From contig OX235277.1 of assembly GCA_944472155.2 (NCBI GenBank), forward strand, positions 22,020,804-22,084,803: a DNA stretch of 64,000 bases, given 5' to 3'. Made by a program: the position numbers and the translations under genes. Source of the DNA: Trichobilharzia szidati (lineage: Eukaryota > Platyhelminthes > Trematoda > Strigeidida > Schistosomatidae). Of this stretch, positions 37,761-51,183 are shown in pieces. Below the pieces are notes generated by a model. That model made no database searches and was not told where the DNA came from. It was given only the letters and a program-made list of their open reading frames with translations. Within the stretch, counting starts at the first letter, position 1; each line of letters begins with the position of its first letter.

Positions 37761-37969
37761 AGTGAATATGTGAAGGGACTATTGAAAATCCAGTCCAACA
37801 TAATCAGTTAAGAGGCAAATGTAAGTAACTTCAGAAGCGAAGATTGAGAAGCTGGTCTAATTTTTCAATTTACTAAATAGTGTTTGTATCGTGAATGCTC
37901 TTCCCTGAAAGAACCATTAAATGGCCTCTAAGAAACAGATTGCATAAAAGTATTTTGTTTATTTAAGTG

Positions 37970-39620
37970 TTCTGAAATGTATGAATAAATGAAGTAGCGA
38001 AGTATTCTTTGTATTTAAAACTGATTCTAGATGTCCAAGCTGATTTTAAAAAAATAGTTTGATGTGCTACTGAAAAGTTTTCAGAGATATGTCATTTTCT
38101 GCACCTAATATTTTTAAAGGAAATCTTATGACTTTCTGTTGCAAATGTCTTACATAATATATATGCCGAGTCAAGTTGCAAATTATTTACATAATACACT
38201 CAATTTCGCTCTAGTTATTTGCTTTTAATCCGAGTCATCTAATACATTGTGTGCTACAACAAATTTCAAATTACAGACATACTTCTATGTTCTGCATTAA
38301 CGAAGAGTGTTCCAAGTTGGCAAATTGACAGCATTAGTGAAATGAATAAGAGAAAGGGATAAAAACAAGGTATCAATCCTCGATTTATTGTTAACTGTGA
38401 ACTATGTTTGGTAAAGAAATATTTCTTTCCAACGACTTAATTTTCAAGCTATTTAGTCGCAATGATATTGCAGAAAAAGGCATTAAGTGACCCTACAAAT
38501 CACTCAGTCAATACATAAGATAAGAATAAATATAACTAACATGACGTATCAGGAGAGTGAAGTTGAATATGGATGAATCACAAAACTTCTAAAGATTCAT
38601 AAATAAGTGAACTATTATTAGGATTGTGAAAGCAGTTGGCTAAGTGTGCAACGATGATAACAAACAATAAATACAGTGAAGTTGAGGTGAATTGGAATGA
38701 GAATGAGTGGTAAGAGAGAATAAAATAAAATACCATGTTTATGACCGGAGTTAAGAAAGAGGTTTAAAAATGTTTTCGAACACAATTTAGGTTTCAGTCC
38801 ATATAGCTAGAGCTTTGAGTATGCGTAGACAGGAAAAAGTAAGATTTTGAAGTAGTTCGATTTTGGTCCTGTAGAGCACAAATCACGTCCTGCTGAATGA
38901 TTGAATTCCAGAAAGTACTCACATATTGAAGACTTCATCATCCAATGCTAACCCTATATCGTTAGCTGCACACAAGCGCGTGAATGAGTATATGCACACA
39001 CGTGCATAAACGGTATTTTATCACTGATGCATTGTCTAATCATATTTCGAGTGATAACTACTAAATGTTAGGTATCTGCATAAAGAAGGGTTCAATATAT
39101 TTAGATAAACGACTTTTAATTTAGAAAAAAACTGTGTTTTTCCTTATAAATTAATAGGAATACTTAACGATGTGAATTATGTGACCAATATGAATTGTGA
39201 CCACTTTGCTGAATCAAAAGTGGCTTTGAGATGAAAACGGACTGATCATTGTTCTGTACAAAAAGAAGCATAAGGAAACGAGAAGTAAATTTCCTAATCT
39301 TATCCTCACTTCATTTTATTCCAGTCAAGGACAAGCTCATCTCCAATCTCGCAGGTGATGTATTTCTCCCCTGATGAGTTTACTGATGATTGAAATGTAA
39401 ATGAATCTCTCCGTTTCTTTCAGCTCATATATTAAGAGAGACATAACTCCACTGTGTTTTTTCATCAGTTCAGCAGTGAATGGTAAGTTTTTACAAGGAG
39501 ACTTAACGTTTATACTCATTATTTCATTTGAAATACCTGGATGTCGGCGTATGAGTGCAAAATAGGACAAAGTACAACTACTGGATCCAAACTGTAGTCA
39601 CTCTCTGTCAGAATGGCAGC
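37970..39620. repeat. Diverged duplicated block, copy B, interrupted
   Basis: Equivalent of copy A but split by about 770 extra bases at 38408-39182. The extra segment is bracketed by GTGAACTATGT (38397-38407) and GTGAATTATGT (39172-39182), which looks like a worn 11-base target duplication. The inserted piece has no recognisable coding capacity. Confidence 0.45.
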
Positions 39621-41284
39621 ACGTGAACCAGCGGAATGTTTTAAGACACTAGGTAAAACTAAAATCTATCCTACATATAAGCAGTTACTTCAATATAATT
39701 TGTCTTCTCCAAATACCTGTTGTTATCATGAGAATGGTTTCAGTGCTACTGAAAAGATATGGCCATGAAGTTGCGAAATGGGTTGTCAAGTCGTTCTATA
39801 TTTTTATGAATACAATTTCGATGATAAGACTACAATGATTTCGTGTATTTTTCTCCTACTGTTCATGTCGGTTGCTTTCAATTTTCTTATTTCTCAATTA
39901 TTATTTTTCATTCTCTTCTGACAGGTGAACTATGGTAATTCTAATTATAATAAGAATTTTATTTTAGAAATGCTTGTCTAGCAAAATCCAAAGCTCTGTC
40001 TCTTTTGAAAAGTTTACTCTTCACATGAAATCTACAATTAAACACTCACGCAATGTTTCATATGATGTAACATTATGCTTTCTGAAACTCGCATCAGTCT
40101 TACACGAGATGTCTGATTTGTCTTCTAATTCAAGAGTGCAATGATAATTTGGAAGCCACGATAATTTATGTTGCTATCAAACGAAGTAAGTAAATGGTTT
40201 TAGCGGCCAGAAAAAAAGGAAAGGTAGATGCAATATACTGGATAGAAATTTAAGTAGTACACGTGTTTTGGCCTAATTGGTCACTTGACTTGACGACAAG
40301 TTCATTTCGCCAAGTTGATTTGAGTGTCAGCTGTACAGTTGTACTGATTCTCTTGTTTGATATATAAACTGTTGTGAATCAACAATGTTCAGTTATCCTC
40401 TAAATACCTGTGAAATATATAAATTGTTTATGAATACAAACAACTCACCATCCCTAACTGGAATGTGTTAATTATGTGCAAATAACTCCTAGCAAACAAT
40501 ACTTTTTCTCACACTCGTGATAGCGATTTTCAAAAACTGCTCATCTGCTGATTTAATAAGATGCGAAAATGTTATACAAACATTCCTTATACTCACAACT
40601 ATTGTGAAACAAAACAGGTTCAGATTAATGGTAAACATTCTGAAACGTATTACCTTTTCAATCGTTTTTCGCATATATTCACACAAATGCTTGGGTGAGT
40701 CACGCCCAATTAAGAACAACATTCTGAATGGCAACATAAATGACTCAAAATTTCAAAACGACAATCTTAGAATATAAAATCAACTTATTACACATTTGTA
40801 GTCTTTATTTCATTATGGATAAAATAGTATTTTGGTAAAATCACACAGTGTTATACAGTGCCCAAGTCTTATCCTTATCTTATCTGTCTACATGTTACAC
40901 AAATGAAAATCCTTAACACATTTCCCAAAAAAATTTTTTGATAAATAAACAGTAGCTACTATTTAGTTTAAAGTGGAAATATCAACTTACGACCCAATTC
41001 TTAAAGCGATTATATGTTAGCCGAAAATACTCAAAATGACTCAGTAGTTTATTGTGGTTAATTATGGAAAGCCTTGTCCAATTTCAGTAGATGAAATCAA
41101 AACTCATTCATGTTTGCAATAATGTCGGTGTAGAAAGTGAACATTGTTGGAGTGTGTAATTACATCTCATATCATGCCATTCGTTTAAATTATCACGAAA
41201 AATATATCTCTTTTGGAAAACACCAACCAGTAGACACTACTGATTCATTTCGTTGTACCTTCGTCGAACACATTATTATGAAAC
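39621..41284. other. AT-rich spacer, nothing recognised
   Basis: Contains two overlapping 82-86-codon frames on opposite strands (40489-40777) with no recognisable family. Ends at the PLE2 target site. Confidence 0.4.
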
Positions 41285-41296
41285 AGTATGGATGAT

Positions 41297-41509
41297 ATTT
41301 ATAAAATTATATTTGTAAAATCTCAGCGAAATTGAAATGATTAATTCCAACGTTTCGTTCGGCAATCTGGTCCGAACTTCTTCAGGGAAATTAATCGAAT
41401 TAAAATAAACAGGTTTATATATAAAAGGAACAACTCATGTTTTTTAGATTTTGTCCAATCATGAGTCATGCAACAGTCATCAACATGTATAATAAATAAA
41501 TAAATAGTG
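41297..41509 (-). repeat. Inverted left terminal arm of PLE2
   Basis: Reverse complement of 43864-44073, with no mismatch seen in the first 200 bases. The RT frame starts at the inner edge of this arm. A copy of the hammerhead-like hairpin lies at 41349-41384 on the minus strand. Confidence 0.92.
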
Positions 41510-43446
41510 GTCAATCTCTCTGATAGAAACTTATCAGATTATGAACTATCCCTCCTTAAAAAGGGACTTAAACAAAAGGCGTTTATCAGCCTTTGAAGTA
41601 GTTCCAGCAATTGAACCGTCGTTAAATTCAGTGACAGCCGAAGAGGCAAACGTCATAAGACACAAAATTGCAGCAGTTCTACTGAACCAGAAGCCAAATG
41701 CTCCGAATATAAGTAAAAGCGAGCAATTGGCATTAAAACAACTACAGCAAGATAGATCGATTATAATTACAAGAGCAGATAAAGGCAATATCACGGTTGT
41801 CATGAATACTGCAGATTACGAAAAGAAGGCCATTGATCATCTTAATGACGGACCTTGTGAAAAATTCAACGCGAATAAATCAAGAGCAACTTTAAATAAA
41901 CTGAAGGCTGAAACAAGCAAAATGTTACAGTCAAAAAAAAGAGAAGCTCGGTGTATCACTTTGGTTTACTCTGGCTCCGAAAAGTTGCAGCCCCTGTAGA
42001 TTTTATGGTTTACCAAAAATACACAAATCAGATGTTCCATTACGTCCTGTAGTGGATTTTACCAATTATCCAACATACAAACTTTCTAAATACATTTATC
42101 GAATTCTTAGTCCATATGAAATGAAAGTGGAGCATGCAGTGAAGAATTCGTATGAATTTAAGAGGAGAATAAACTTGACTAATATTGAAGAAGATGAAAT
42201 AATGGCAAGTTTCGATGTTTATTCATTATTCACGAATGTTCCCGTTAATGATTCTTTAAGTATTATTCATAATTTACTTATTGCTGACAACGAACTCAGT
42301 GGTCGCTGTCCTTTAAACCCCGACGAAATTATGTAGGTATTAGAATTGTGTCTTCGATCCACGTTATTTACGTAAAAAGGGGTTCTTTACCGTCAAACAG
42401 GAGGCATTGCTATGGGATCACCAGTATCTCCGCTAGTCGCCAATCTATTTATGCACTTATTAGAAACAAATGCAATTATGAGATGCCCTAGTCCCCCAAA
42501 GATGTGGTTAAGATACGTAGATGATACCTTCATCATAATCAAACGTAGTTTGTTAAATGAACTGTTTCACTTAATAAACAATATATCAGAAACTATTAAG
42601 TTCTCCAAAGAGGTTGAATCCGATGAGAATGAGTTGGCGTTCCTGGACTGTTTAGTACAAAGAAAATTAGATGGAAAATTTAAAATAAACATTTTTAGAA
42701 AGCCGACAAATTCGGATAGATACCTAGATTACCATTCAGCTCATCCATTTACCACCAAAGTAACTGTGGCCAAGAATCTGATCAACAGAGCCAAACGTCT
42801 AGTTACTGAGGAGGAAGATATTAACAAGGAATTAAAATTGGTTCAATCCACTCTTGAATCAAATAATTATCCAAAATCCTTCATAAATAGATATTTAAAA
42901 TGTGAAGATAAGGATGAATCAAAACCTGTTGCTAAGAATTGGGTTAGTACAGCGGTGATTCCTTACCGCAAAGAAACTTCCGACGAAATAAAGCGAATCC
43001 TTAACGACCATAATATACGAGTGTATTTTCGTGCATCAAACACCTTACGCTCATTACTGGTTAAGGTTAAGGATAAAATAGAACAAGAAAACCAGCAAAA
43101 TTGTGTATACCAGATCAATTGTGGGGATTGTAACGCCGTATATGTAGGAGAAACTTCCAGACAGGTAAATGTAAGGGTGAAAGAGCATAAACAATGTCTA
43201 AAGGTGGTTCCAAAGACCTCTGCAGACTTGAAGAAGCTAGAAAACAACTCAGCGATTGCACTGCACTCGATAGAAACGGGACACAAAATCGACTTTGATA
43301 AGACTAAGGTTTTACAGAAAGGTTTTGGTTCATATAAAGAAAGACTGACTGCAGAAGCCCTACATATATGGGTGAATCCCAACAGTTTGAACAGACGTGA
43401 AGGTGTGATCTTAGCTGATGCATGGCAAATCCTGACTAATAAATAA
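41507..43446 (+). pseudogene. Broken PLE RT/GIY-YIG gene
   Basis: Coding sequence of a PLE protein with at least four disabling changes. It opens in one frame with VVNLSDRNLSDYELSLLKKG (41507) and shifts frame near 41570-41585. It shifts again in a run of eight A at about 41934-41941 and has in-frame TAG (42334) and TAA (42373). Recognisable parts are CRFYGLPKIHK (about 41995-42027), RT motif A SFDVYSLFTNVPV, motif B GIAMGSPVSP (about 42400-42430), motif C YVDDTF (about 42513-42530), and a GIY-YIG domain with CVYQINC and VYVG (about 43100-43150). The last 344 codons from 42412 are open. It belongs to a different PLE lineage from PLE1, judging by eye. The element cannot make a full protein. 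Confidence 0.9.
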
Positions 43447-43863
43447 ATTGGATATGTTTCAACAACTAGTCACACTTGATCAAATTCCCGATTGTCTACG
43501 TCCTTTTATGGAGAGAATAACAAATCTATAAAATTATATTATATTTGTAAAAAACATCTCAATTATTTTGTAACTATCCGGTCAAATCTTGATCATAGCT
43601 CATATGAGAATAACAAATGTTTTATGACTGTTCACCCACACACATACACACATGCACACACACACACCATTGATACTGCATAACACATATACACATATAT
43701 TTTAACAAAAGTAGACTAATTTTGAAAGTCTGAGGTCAAATTTTGATCACAGTTCATATTAAAGATTTTGTTTTGTATTGTTTACTATACCTATTGATAG
43801 CTGTTTATTGATTCACATGACTGGACAAACAATTTAAAAGAGATGTACTTTTATATATAAACA
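43447..43863 (+). other. PLE2 3' untranslated region
   Basis: Contains a 50-base segment (43558-43607) repeated at the element's right tip with about three differences, a partial third copy (43734-43761), and a CA-rich microsatellite (43632-43668). No coding frame. Confidence 0.6.
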
Positions 43864-44073
43864 TACTATTTTATTTATTATACATGTTGATGACTGTTGC
43901 ATGACTCATGATTGGACAAAATCTAAAAAACATGAGTTGTTCCTTTTATATATAAACCTGTTTATTTTAATTCGATTAATTTCCCTGAAGAAGTTCGGAC
44001 CAGATTGCCGAACGAAACGTTGGAATTAATCATTTCAATTTCGCTGAGATTTTACAAATATAATTTTATAAAT
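43864..44073 (+). repeat. Right terminal arm of PLE2
   Basis: Partner of 41297-41509. Its last 82 bases (43992-44073) recur identically at 57055-57136. Confidence 0.92.
43985..44021 (+). ncRNA. Hammerhead-like hairpin at the PLE2 end
   Basis: CTGAAGA (43985-43991), one extra A, a perfect 6-bp stem GTTCGG/CCGAAC with a 9-base loop, then GAAACGTT. Core order matches a hammerhead ribozyme apart from the extra base, which may abolish activity. Stem III and the cleavage site were not established. The same hairpin occurs inverted in the left arm. Confidence 0.5.
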
Positions 44074-44154
44074 GTCTACTTCTCACTCAGCGCTCAATTA
44101 TTTTGCAACTATCCGGTCAAATCTTGATCACAGTTCATATGAAGTATGGATGAT

Positions 44155-46203
44155 AATTTGTTAGTATAAAATGTTAAATAAACTATTTCAACTTCTACAA
44201 TGGAAACGACTCCTGAATTTAAGCACAAATAGTCGGATAAGTAGACGTTTTCCTGAGTTTAGTCGTCTGATTGGCCTCACACCGATAGGGACAAAATTTG
44301 CAGAGGGTACGTGGCAGCTATTGCATATTCTCTATATTACTTTCAATAAATTGGCTCAATATTAAAATCGCGCATGTTGTTCTTAGCTTCGAATATAGTG
44401 GTTTTTAAAAGGTTTGAAAACAAAATTTTCGTTCCAAGAAGTTCCAAATTCAGAAAACATTAATAATGCAATTATCGATCTCTATGCCTAGTAACTCTAC
44501 TCGTTTGAAGATTCCGTGATCAGATGTACAATAAACAGTTACACTTTTGCATTCCTGTTGGTCGGAGAACCGTTTTAAGTGTAATTCAGTTGTGGTAGAT
44601 TTTATAAACTTGACAGCCAGCATCGGCGAGAATATGAAAAGTGAATGTTTAGCAGAGACTCTAGCAGTGTCACATTAATTAGGCTGATCACCATACTATG
44701 AACTCATTCAGGGTAACCTTTTGCTGTGGATATGATTATCAGTAAATTTCAGGCACTGAATCATCATTACTGCGTAAACTCTGGTCATTCTTCAGCTCAC
44801 TGATTTTCTTCTTGCTTTCATATGTCATCTGTATTCTTCTTCACCATATTTTCTTGCAGATAATTTTGTAATCTCATTAGGCTTAGTCATATGTAATTAC
44901 CAGTGCATGGCATAGTGAAAGCATTATTCAAAACAGATAATTTGCACGTACCACTGGCTTGAAAAAATTATAGTAAATCAAGAGAAACCTACCAATCATC
45001 AATTCCTAAACATTTGCATTGTACTATTGACAGCACACTTGATCTCGCATTTACAAATGAAAACGTATGTATTGAGAGTCGACTGACTTCGAATATTTTT
45101 TCAGTCTTTCGTACGCTACTTAAAACTGTCAGTCACTAATACTCTACTGTTAGTTATTTAATAGTAAATAAACCTGGATCACTATATCACATGAGCGAAC
45201 AAATAACAGAATTAAGTTGGGTTGTCACTCACGTCTATCCACTAAATAAGAAAATATGGCATTGAGAAACATTCAAAATATAAGCTAATTGCTCGTTAGA
45301 ACTATTTAAGTGAATTATTATCCACATCATTTGGATCACATAATATTTCAGACATCTTTTGATCAATGCGTGTGTACAAATTATATATTTTGGACTTATG
45401 GATTAACGCAATGCAATCTAATCATATGCTCTGATATTATCAGGAATAGTGACTGTTATTTCAGACGTTATTCAGTGAATGGTACTACCCCACTATGTTG
45501 CGTTTTCAATAGAATAATTTATACGAATATTTTCATCAATGGCTTCATCAGTTTCTAACTGATATGATATTAGGCCTGGAACCAGATGAGTGTTAGGCGT
45601 GAAGTCGATAACCCAACTCAGGAAAAGGCAGTCATCAATGACATTAGGACTCAGATGCAACGCGTATAACATCGAGATACTATAAATTACATTGATGCAC
45701 AAAACAAAGATGACTACTCCGGACAACTGCGAAAAGTCTTGGATTAGACCCGAAACGATGTCAACAATTCCTAATAGACGATATGAAGCCAGACTGCTGG
45801 CAAACGACATCAGAAGTTTCATCGTGTGTTAAAAGGCTTCCGTCTTCAATGTTTGAGAACAGTAGACGTCAGCTCAAACACAAGAAAGTTGAGATGCAGT
45901 CTACTGGACAAACAATCGAGAAGAGGACTCAATGAGTGATATATTATTATCTAATGGAAGAAATTTTGAGGTCAACTTGAAAGAACTTTACAGAAGCCAG
46001 AAGTAAACTGCAATTAAACCTGTACACATAGAATCTGTAATAGTGCAAGTCAAAATAGAGTCTCTTTGGCAAATTCATTCTGTCAAGACATTTCAAATAC
46101 ATAATGAGTGATCAAATTGTAGGTAGGGAGGGTGAAGATTGACAAGATGGTTGCAGTTATGTTTTAATCAAAACTGTAACCAATGCTAATAACCACATAA
46201 AAG
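44155..46203. other. AT-rich spacer with one unrecognised frame
   Basis: A 109-codon minus frame (45493-45822) is hydrophobic, but the opposite strand at 45590-45960 is more polar and could equally be a decayed coding relic. Neither matches a family I recognise. Nothing else was seen. Confidence 0.35.
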
Positions 46204-46510
46204 AATTAGAATAAGCTTAATACAGTTACGTAGGAAGATGAATGGTTTATTGAGTGAGTTGTGATTAGGATGCACATGAAAACGAAGGAAAGTATGGAAT
46301 TAAGTAAGTATTCTAAAAATTTACAAATTTTATAAGGAGTAACAACCATCTCGGATAGGTAAAATGGTCTTTCGACGCGTATCTCAATGTACACACACCT
46401 ACAAAACAATTATGTATCAATGCGATTGTACAGCTAAGTAAATGAATCTACCGAAAGGTGTCTCCGCTGAAATAAATCTTTTCCTTTCATTAATTTCTGA
46501 ATGAAAATTT
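46204..46510 (+). repeat. Dispersed repeat related to 58.0-58.4 kb
   Basis: Two parts resemble 57998-58395. TTTATTGAGTGAGTTGTGAT at 46246-46265 matches one arm of the inverted repeat there. GTACAGCTAAG...TCCGCTGAA (about 46425-46470) matches GTACAGCTAAG...TTCGCTGAA (about 58309-58355). No coding frame. Low-copy dispersed repeat of unknown type. Confidence 0.45.
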
Positions 46511-49500
46511 TCCATGAAAAGTAAAGACATCAAGGGAAGCTGGAGACATTAATTATGTCTGAATATCTTTAAAATCATCGGATAGGAAATCGTGAATGAC
46601 TACGGAGGGACGCAGAATGGTCAGTATAAGAAATGGATCCCTACAAACACCTCGAATCCGATTGAGTTAGCGGAATGGTGATGCAGGACATGAGGTATCG
46701 CAGACATCCTTCTTCGCTGGTGCACCTCCTCACAGTTCATTAAACAGGAAAATAACATGGAATTGTCTATACAGGGAATTTCATACTTAGATATATTCGT
46801 CAAAAAATAGGAACACGATTCACTGCTTATGTTCAGCAGCAAATAGGATATGCACCAGCTTTCAAATCGACACAATTGCATGCGTCATCTCATGGCATTG
46901 CATCTAAATCACGTCTGATGAAAAAATCAAAGTCTCTCATGCACTGAACTGTAAATTTGACGACTGGAAGCCAGTATTGTATGATCCATTACTTAAGGGT
47001 TTCTTGTATGTTTCATTTTATCAAATTAGTGTAGCATTGAATGCACGGAACAATACATGCTGGGTGTCCGAAGTCTCATGCAGCCTATTATTAGGCCTAA
47101 GACATGCATTGGTCAGTTTATTAACGTTATAAAAGAGGAAATAAAAGTTAATATTTGGTCTAAGGAAGGATGGAGTAAACTTCACTTTCCATAGAATTTT
47201 TCTTGAACATTCTAACACTGAATTATCGATGTTGCACTGACGTCGTTCACCCAGGATATCCTATGCTTCTTAGTTTTTTCAGTGAATAAACGAAAGAAGA
47301 AAACACTGATGTCCACACAACAAATCAGTTAATCAGACAACAGAGCAAATATCATGGGCTGATTCATCAGCTTGAAACATTTCAGAAATTCCTATCTTAG
47401 TCATTCAAGTCAATTCCAAGTTTTGTGCTGAATTTCCTGGCTTCAGGCTTTCATAATATTTCGAAATTCTAACTTACAAAAATCATCTGAATAAAAGAAT
47501 AAATTAACTAAGCAATGAGCTGAATGGTAATTCTTCTCTAATATTAAAATGTATGGGAATTATGCAGATTCAAATTGATCCGAAAGCATACAGCAACTAA
47601 TTGTTTCCGAATTAAACACACAGACGTGAACAAGTGAATTGGATTCCTTTCTAACGACATGAATCACCGATGTCAGTTGTCATCAGATATCAGATTGAAC
47701 TCAAGATGACAAATTGCTTGAACATACCAAAAATAGAATCTTTGAATCAAAGGCTATGCATTTTGCATGCTGTGGTGTCAATGGGCTTCTCACATTATAT
47801 AATCTTTCACTAAAAGCGCAAGAGTGTTTAATGGTCCACAGTTAACAAAAAGCATGTGATTGCTTCCCTGAAGTGTGGATTCCAGATAATTTAAAGGGCA
47901 TTATAGGGTATTAATTTGTGTATTGAAGATTTGGAAAGACGTATATAGCTTCGTTGAGAAACCGTACTGTAGAAGAACATAAGGAGGATAAAATGTTGAT
48001 TTAAACGCTCACTGAACACTGGGGCACACTGATAGCATATGACTCACTATAGATTTACTTGTTACATGTATCAAACAGCCATTCAGTATTATTTGCTGAA
48101 CGACGTCTTGAATAAATGTGTTCACCATAGTAGTTTCGATGTGATTATGAATGCGATTTAGATCAATGCAAATCATCCCGTTGGTAATATTTTCCTAATG
48201 ACTAATGCAATCAAAAGGCAAATTATTATGCTTAAGATCACGATATCCAAACTTCTACAGCTACTTCACACAGATGCAAAAGCAAAGCTTAGTACGTATA
48301 TTATGCTGGAGGATTCAAAAAATCTGTTCAGAAGATACGATAGACAGTGAATTGAAATCACCTGGAGAAATCCAATTGTTGAGTGGATATACACTCAGGA
48401 AGAAATACCTTCTTTACTGAAAGTTGCAACTGCTCCTAGGAAAATTGTCCTCACGAACCTTAAGCTCATAGGTGCCAGTGAGGCAGAAATTCTTTGAAAA
48501 CAACTTTCTAAATTTCTGGTGAATTCATTTCAATCAGCCAGCTCGCGTATCAATATCTCCAGTAGACAACCAATCAAGTCAAGAGCTAAGGATAAGATAC
48601 CGTATTGTGCCACCTCACTGTGTATTTATTCGTTTAGTTATCCGTATCGAGCTAAGTGCATCGGCTAAGTACACAGTTTCAAGTACATAAATACATTTTG
48701 AAACACATTTTCTTGCCTGTCTAGTTATATAAGAATAGTTGAATACCAGTAGATCTATCTTCGAACAACTTTTCAACATTGAACGTACTTATTTTATTAT
48801 CACCCTATTACTGTCTGCTGATAACATTGAATTTTCTTTCCGATTTTACATAAACGCTTCATAATCCTCGCACGAAATTTTGTCCTCTTTACACAAGTTT
48901 ATTGATGAGTCATTTCTACGGAAATGAATCGTTGAACACAAATTTTTATTCACCTGCAACGTCTTTTTTAATACAACTTCAAATCTGACTTATTCGTATT
49001 GGTGAACGTTGAGAAGATCTTCACATGATGTAATTCCCTCTATCACTTCACATATTTGTCGCTTAGAATTAAGATGTATGATCGGAATGTATTAAATAGC
49101 GATCATATAAAAGTAGAATATATCCTCCCGGTAGATCTAATGAATTTTCCATCATTACTACGTGTGGTCACAATACTCAATGAAATTATTGATTTAAGCA
49201 TGACATTAGAGGTTTTCAATTGTGTCTCTCTTGGAAGAGATTAAGGAATAAGGATTTCAGGATTGTCGCCAACCATAACGTCAAATATTTGTAGTCTAAC
49301 AGCGCGAAGAAATCTGTCTGCGAGTCTTTTGCTAACAAGAGTGACTGCTGTCATCTGAGTTCAAAATGCAGATGTGCAGCGAATCTTTGTTCCGACAATC
49401 ACAGTATTGGGATTCTTCAAATGCAACTTAAAATGTGACAACACCTTACTTTTACGTCATACGTTCAAATGGACATGTATTTGTGTAAACATAATTTAGT

Positions 49501-50859
49501 GGTCGCAAGATAATTCTTTGGAGACCACAAAATTACTTAACATACCTCACTGGCAGATACTTCCCATTATAAAAGTATGAAGAAGTGACCACCGTAAACG
49601 GTTCACTTAGCCTTTGATATGCTGATATTTTTATTTGGCAGCCTGATCAAAGTCACTGTTATGCACTGCTCCCGAACGTTATCCCGAAATATATGGTTGG
49701 GACATTTAGAAAAGATAACATCCCATTTAACTAGTAATTCCTGTTTGCTGCGATTTGTTCAAGGTAATTTCTGTGATTTTCTAAGTGTGTGAAGGTTATA
49801 GTACTTAGCTGTAAACATTATTGTTTATTGTTCACTTGACCTTTAACTGTGCGAAAGTTGATTTCACGTTCATGGTTTCATTCTAAGACAGTGGAATAGT
49901 ATGTCACTAAATGAAAGAATAAGTATCGCCTAAATATTTCCAGTCAAACCGCTAGGTCATTCTTCATCGCATTGTGAGGTTAGTTTTCTGATCATTTCTC
50001 CAACCACGAAGGTTTTTGTCACCACGTCATGCTGCCATCCCTCACACAGTAGGTCGAGATCACTGTCGATTTAGGCGTCTGCTTTCAAATTTGTTTGAAA
50101 TCAGTGTTATTAACTGATTTATTGAAAACACATCGAACTGAAATTGATGACTCACATGGATCTATGAAGAAAAGAATCTTCATACAAGTTACAGTTAGGC
50201 AATTTTAACGGATACAAAGTTTTTTGAAAACCAATTTACTAATTATATTTTTATTCCTAACTGTATACTTATGTACATATTTATGTCTTTGTATTCCGTG
50301 TAGTCAGTGTCACCAAACAAAACTAATCAAGTGCATGATTAATGATTTTTTAAATAAATAGCTTAGCTACTTGTTGTAAAATAGTTGGAAGCGGAACACC
50401 TATCATTCGAATATCTTTTAATATACCTAACATCAAAACGTTGTGAATTTTGTCGATGTACAGTGACATTGACTTTTAAACTGAATATCGAAATCAATGT
50501 TTCTACACAGTCTTGACAGAATTTCGATGAAGTGTGTATAATTTAATTATAGATGGGAAACATGATCAGTATCTCACTGTCATTAGACGAATCTCTTATA
50601 TCTTATGAAACTAATACAGGAATACATTTTTGTATTACTGACGTTAGAACAAACGGTGAATTAAATTATCTCACATTTTTTCACTAAAATTTTCAAAACG
50701 ACGGAATTTACTTGTTTGCAAAATCAAAGTACATTTTCCTCATTGAAAAAAATATATGGAAATAATCAGAAAATATATTTTGTTTGTTTGTTTTCTAGTG
50801 CCTGCAATATATGCATGAGCGATACATTCATAAACTAGCTTCGACACACATATTTAGTT
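46511..50859. other. 4.3-kb gene-free stretch
   Basis: Frames of 60-86 codons only, none recognised. No RNA gene, microsatellite or transposon signature was noted. Confidence 0.4.
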
Positions 50860-51183
50860 TTGTTAGCTCATGGTTATAGGAAAAACTTCATCAATTTTCA
50901 TAGGAAGGATAGACCACATATTGAAAAGACAGCCTCTTTACATAAGAAAGCTATCCTCATTAAACTTTCATTCAATAGTGACCATATTATGCGACTGACT
51001 GCTCAAAGACTTCAGTCAGGCATCTCTTTCCCTCAGATCTCGAACGTTTCAGATCTCTGTATGAACCATTTAAAGACGAAATACTGTGGACTTTACTTCA
51101 AACTTTATCTACAAGATCACCTGCAGTTGTGATGACACTTATGGAATGTTCCTATGTCCTCGATATGAACATGTTTTAAAATA
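50860..51183 (+). pseudogene. Fragment of an RT element with GIY-YIG domain
   Basis: The frame GYRKNFINFHRKDRP...KKAILIKLSFNSDHIMRLTAQRLQS resembles the linker between RT and GIY-YIG in another group of trematode retroelements (the family pattern is G-Y-x-x-x-F-I-N, then K-P-I-F-I-x-L-P-F, then R-R-L). After a frameshift near 51110 the sequence continues as CSCDDTYG, where the GIY-YIG domain begins in that family. The RT part upstream and the rest of the nuclease are absent. It is a short dead remnant; the family call is by eye. Confidence 0.5.

Larger units (their letters stand above)
41297..44142 (+). mobile_element. Penelope-like element PLE2 with inverted ends
   Basis: Bounded by a perfect 12-bp target duplication AGTATGGATGAT at 41285-41296 and 44143-44154. 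The left arm (41297-41509) is an inverted, essentially identical copy of 43864-44073. Between them lies a broken RT/GIY-YIG gene (41507-43446) and a 3' untranslated region. To the right of the palindrome a 69-base extension (44074-44142) ends in a 50-base segment (44093-44142) repeated just after the gene (43558-43607). PLEs are known for direct or inverted terminal repeats of this kind. Arm identity and the intact target duplication suggest a young insertion, yet the coding frame is damaged, so it may have been mobilised in trans. Confidence 0.9.

Noticed and set aside
42963..43382. 139-codon minus-strand frame
   Set aside because: Antisense to the GIY-YIG part of PLE2; no family features of its own.
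45493..45822. 109-codon hydrophobic minus frame as a membrane protein
   Set aside because: No family resemblance, and the hydrophobic content is easily produced by AT-rich sequence read on this strand.
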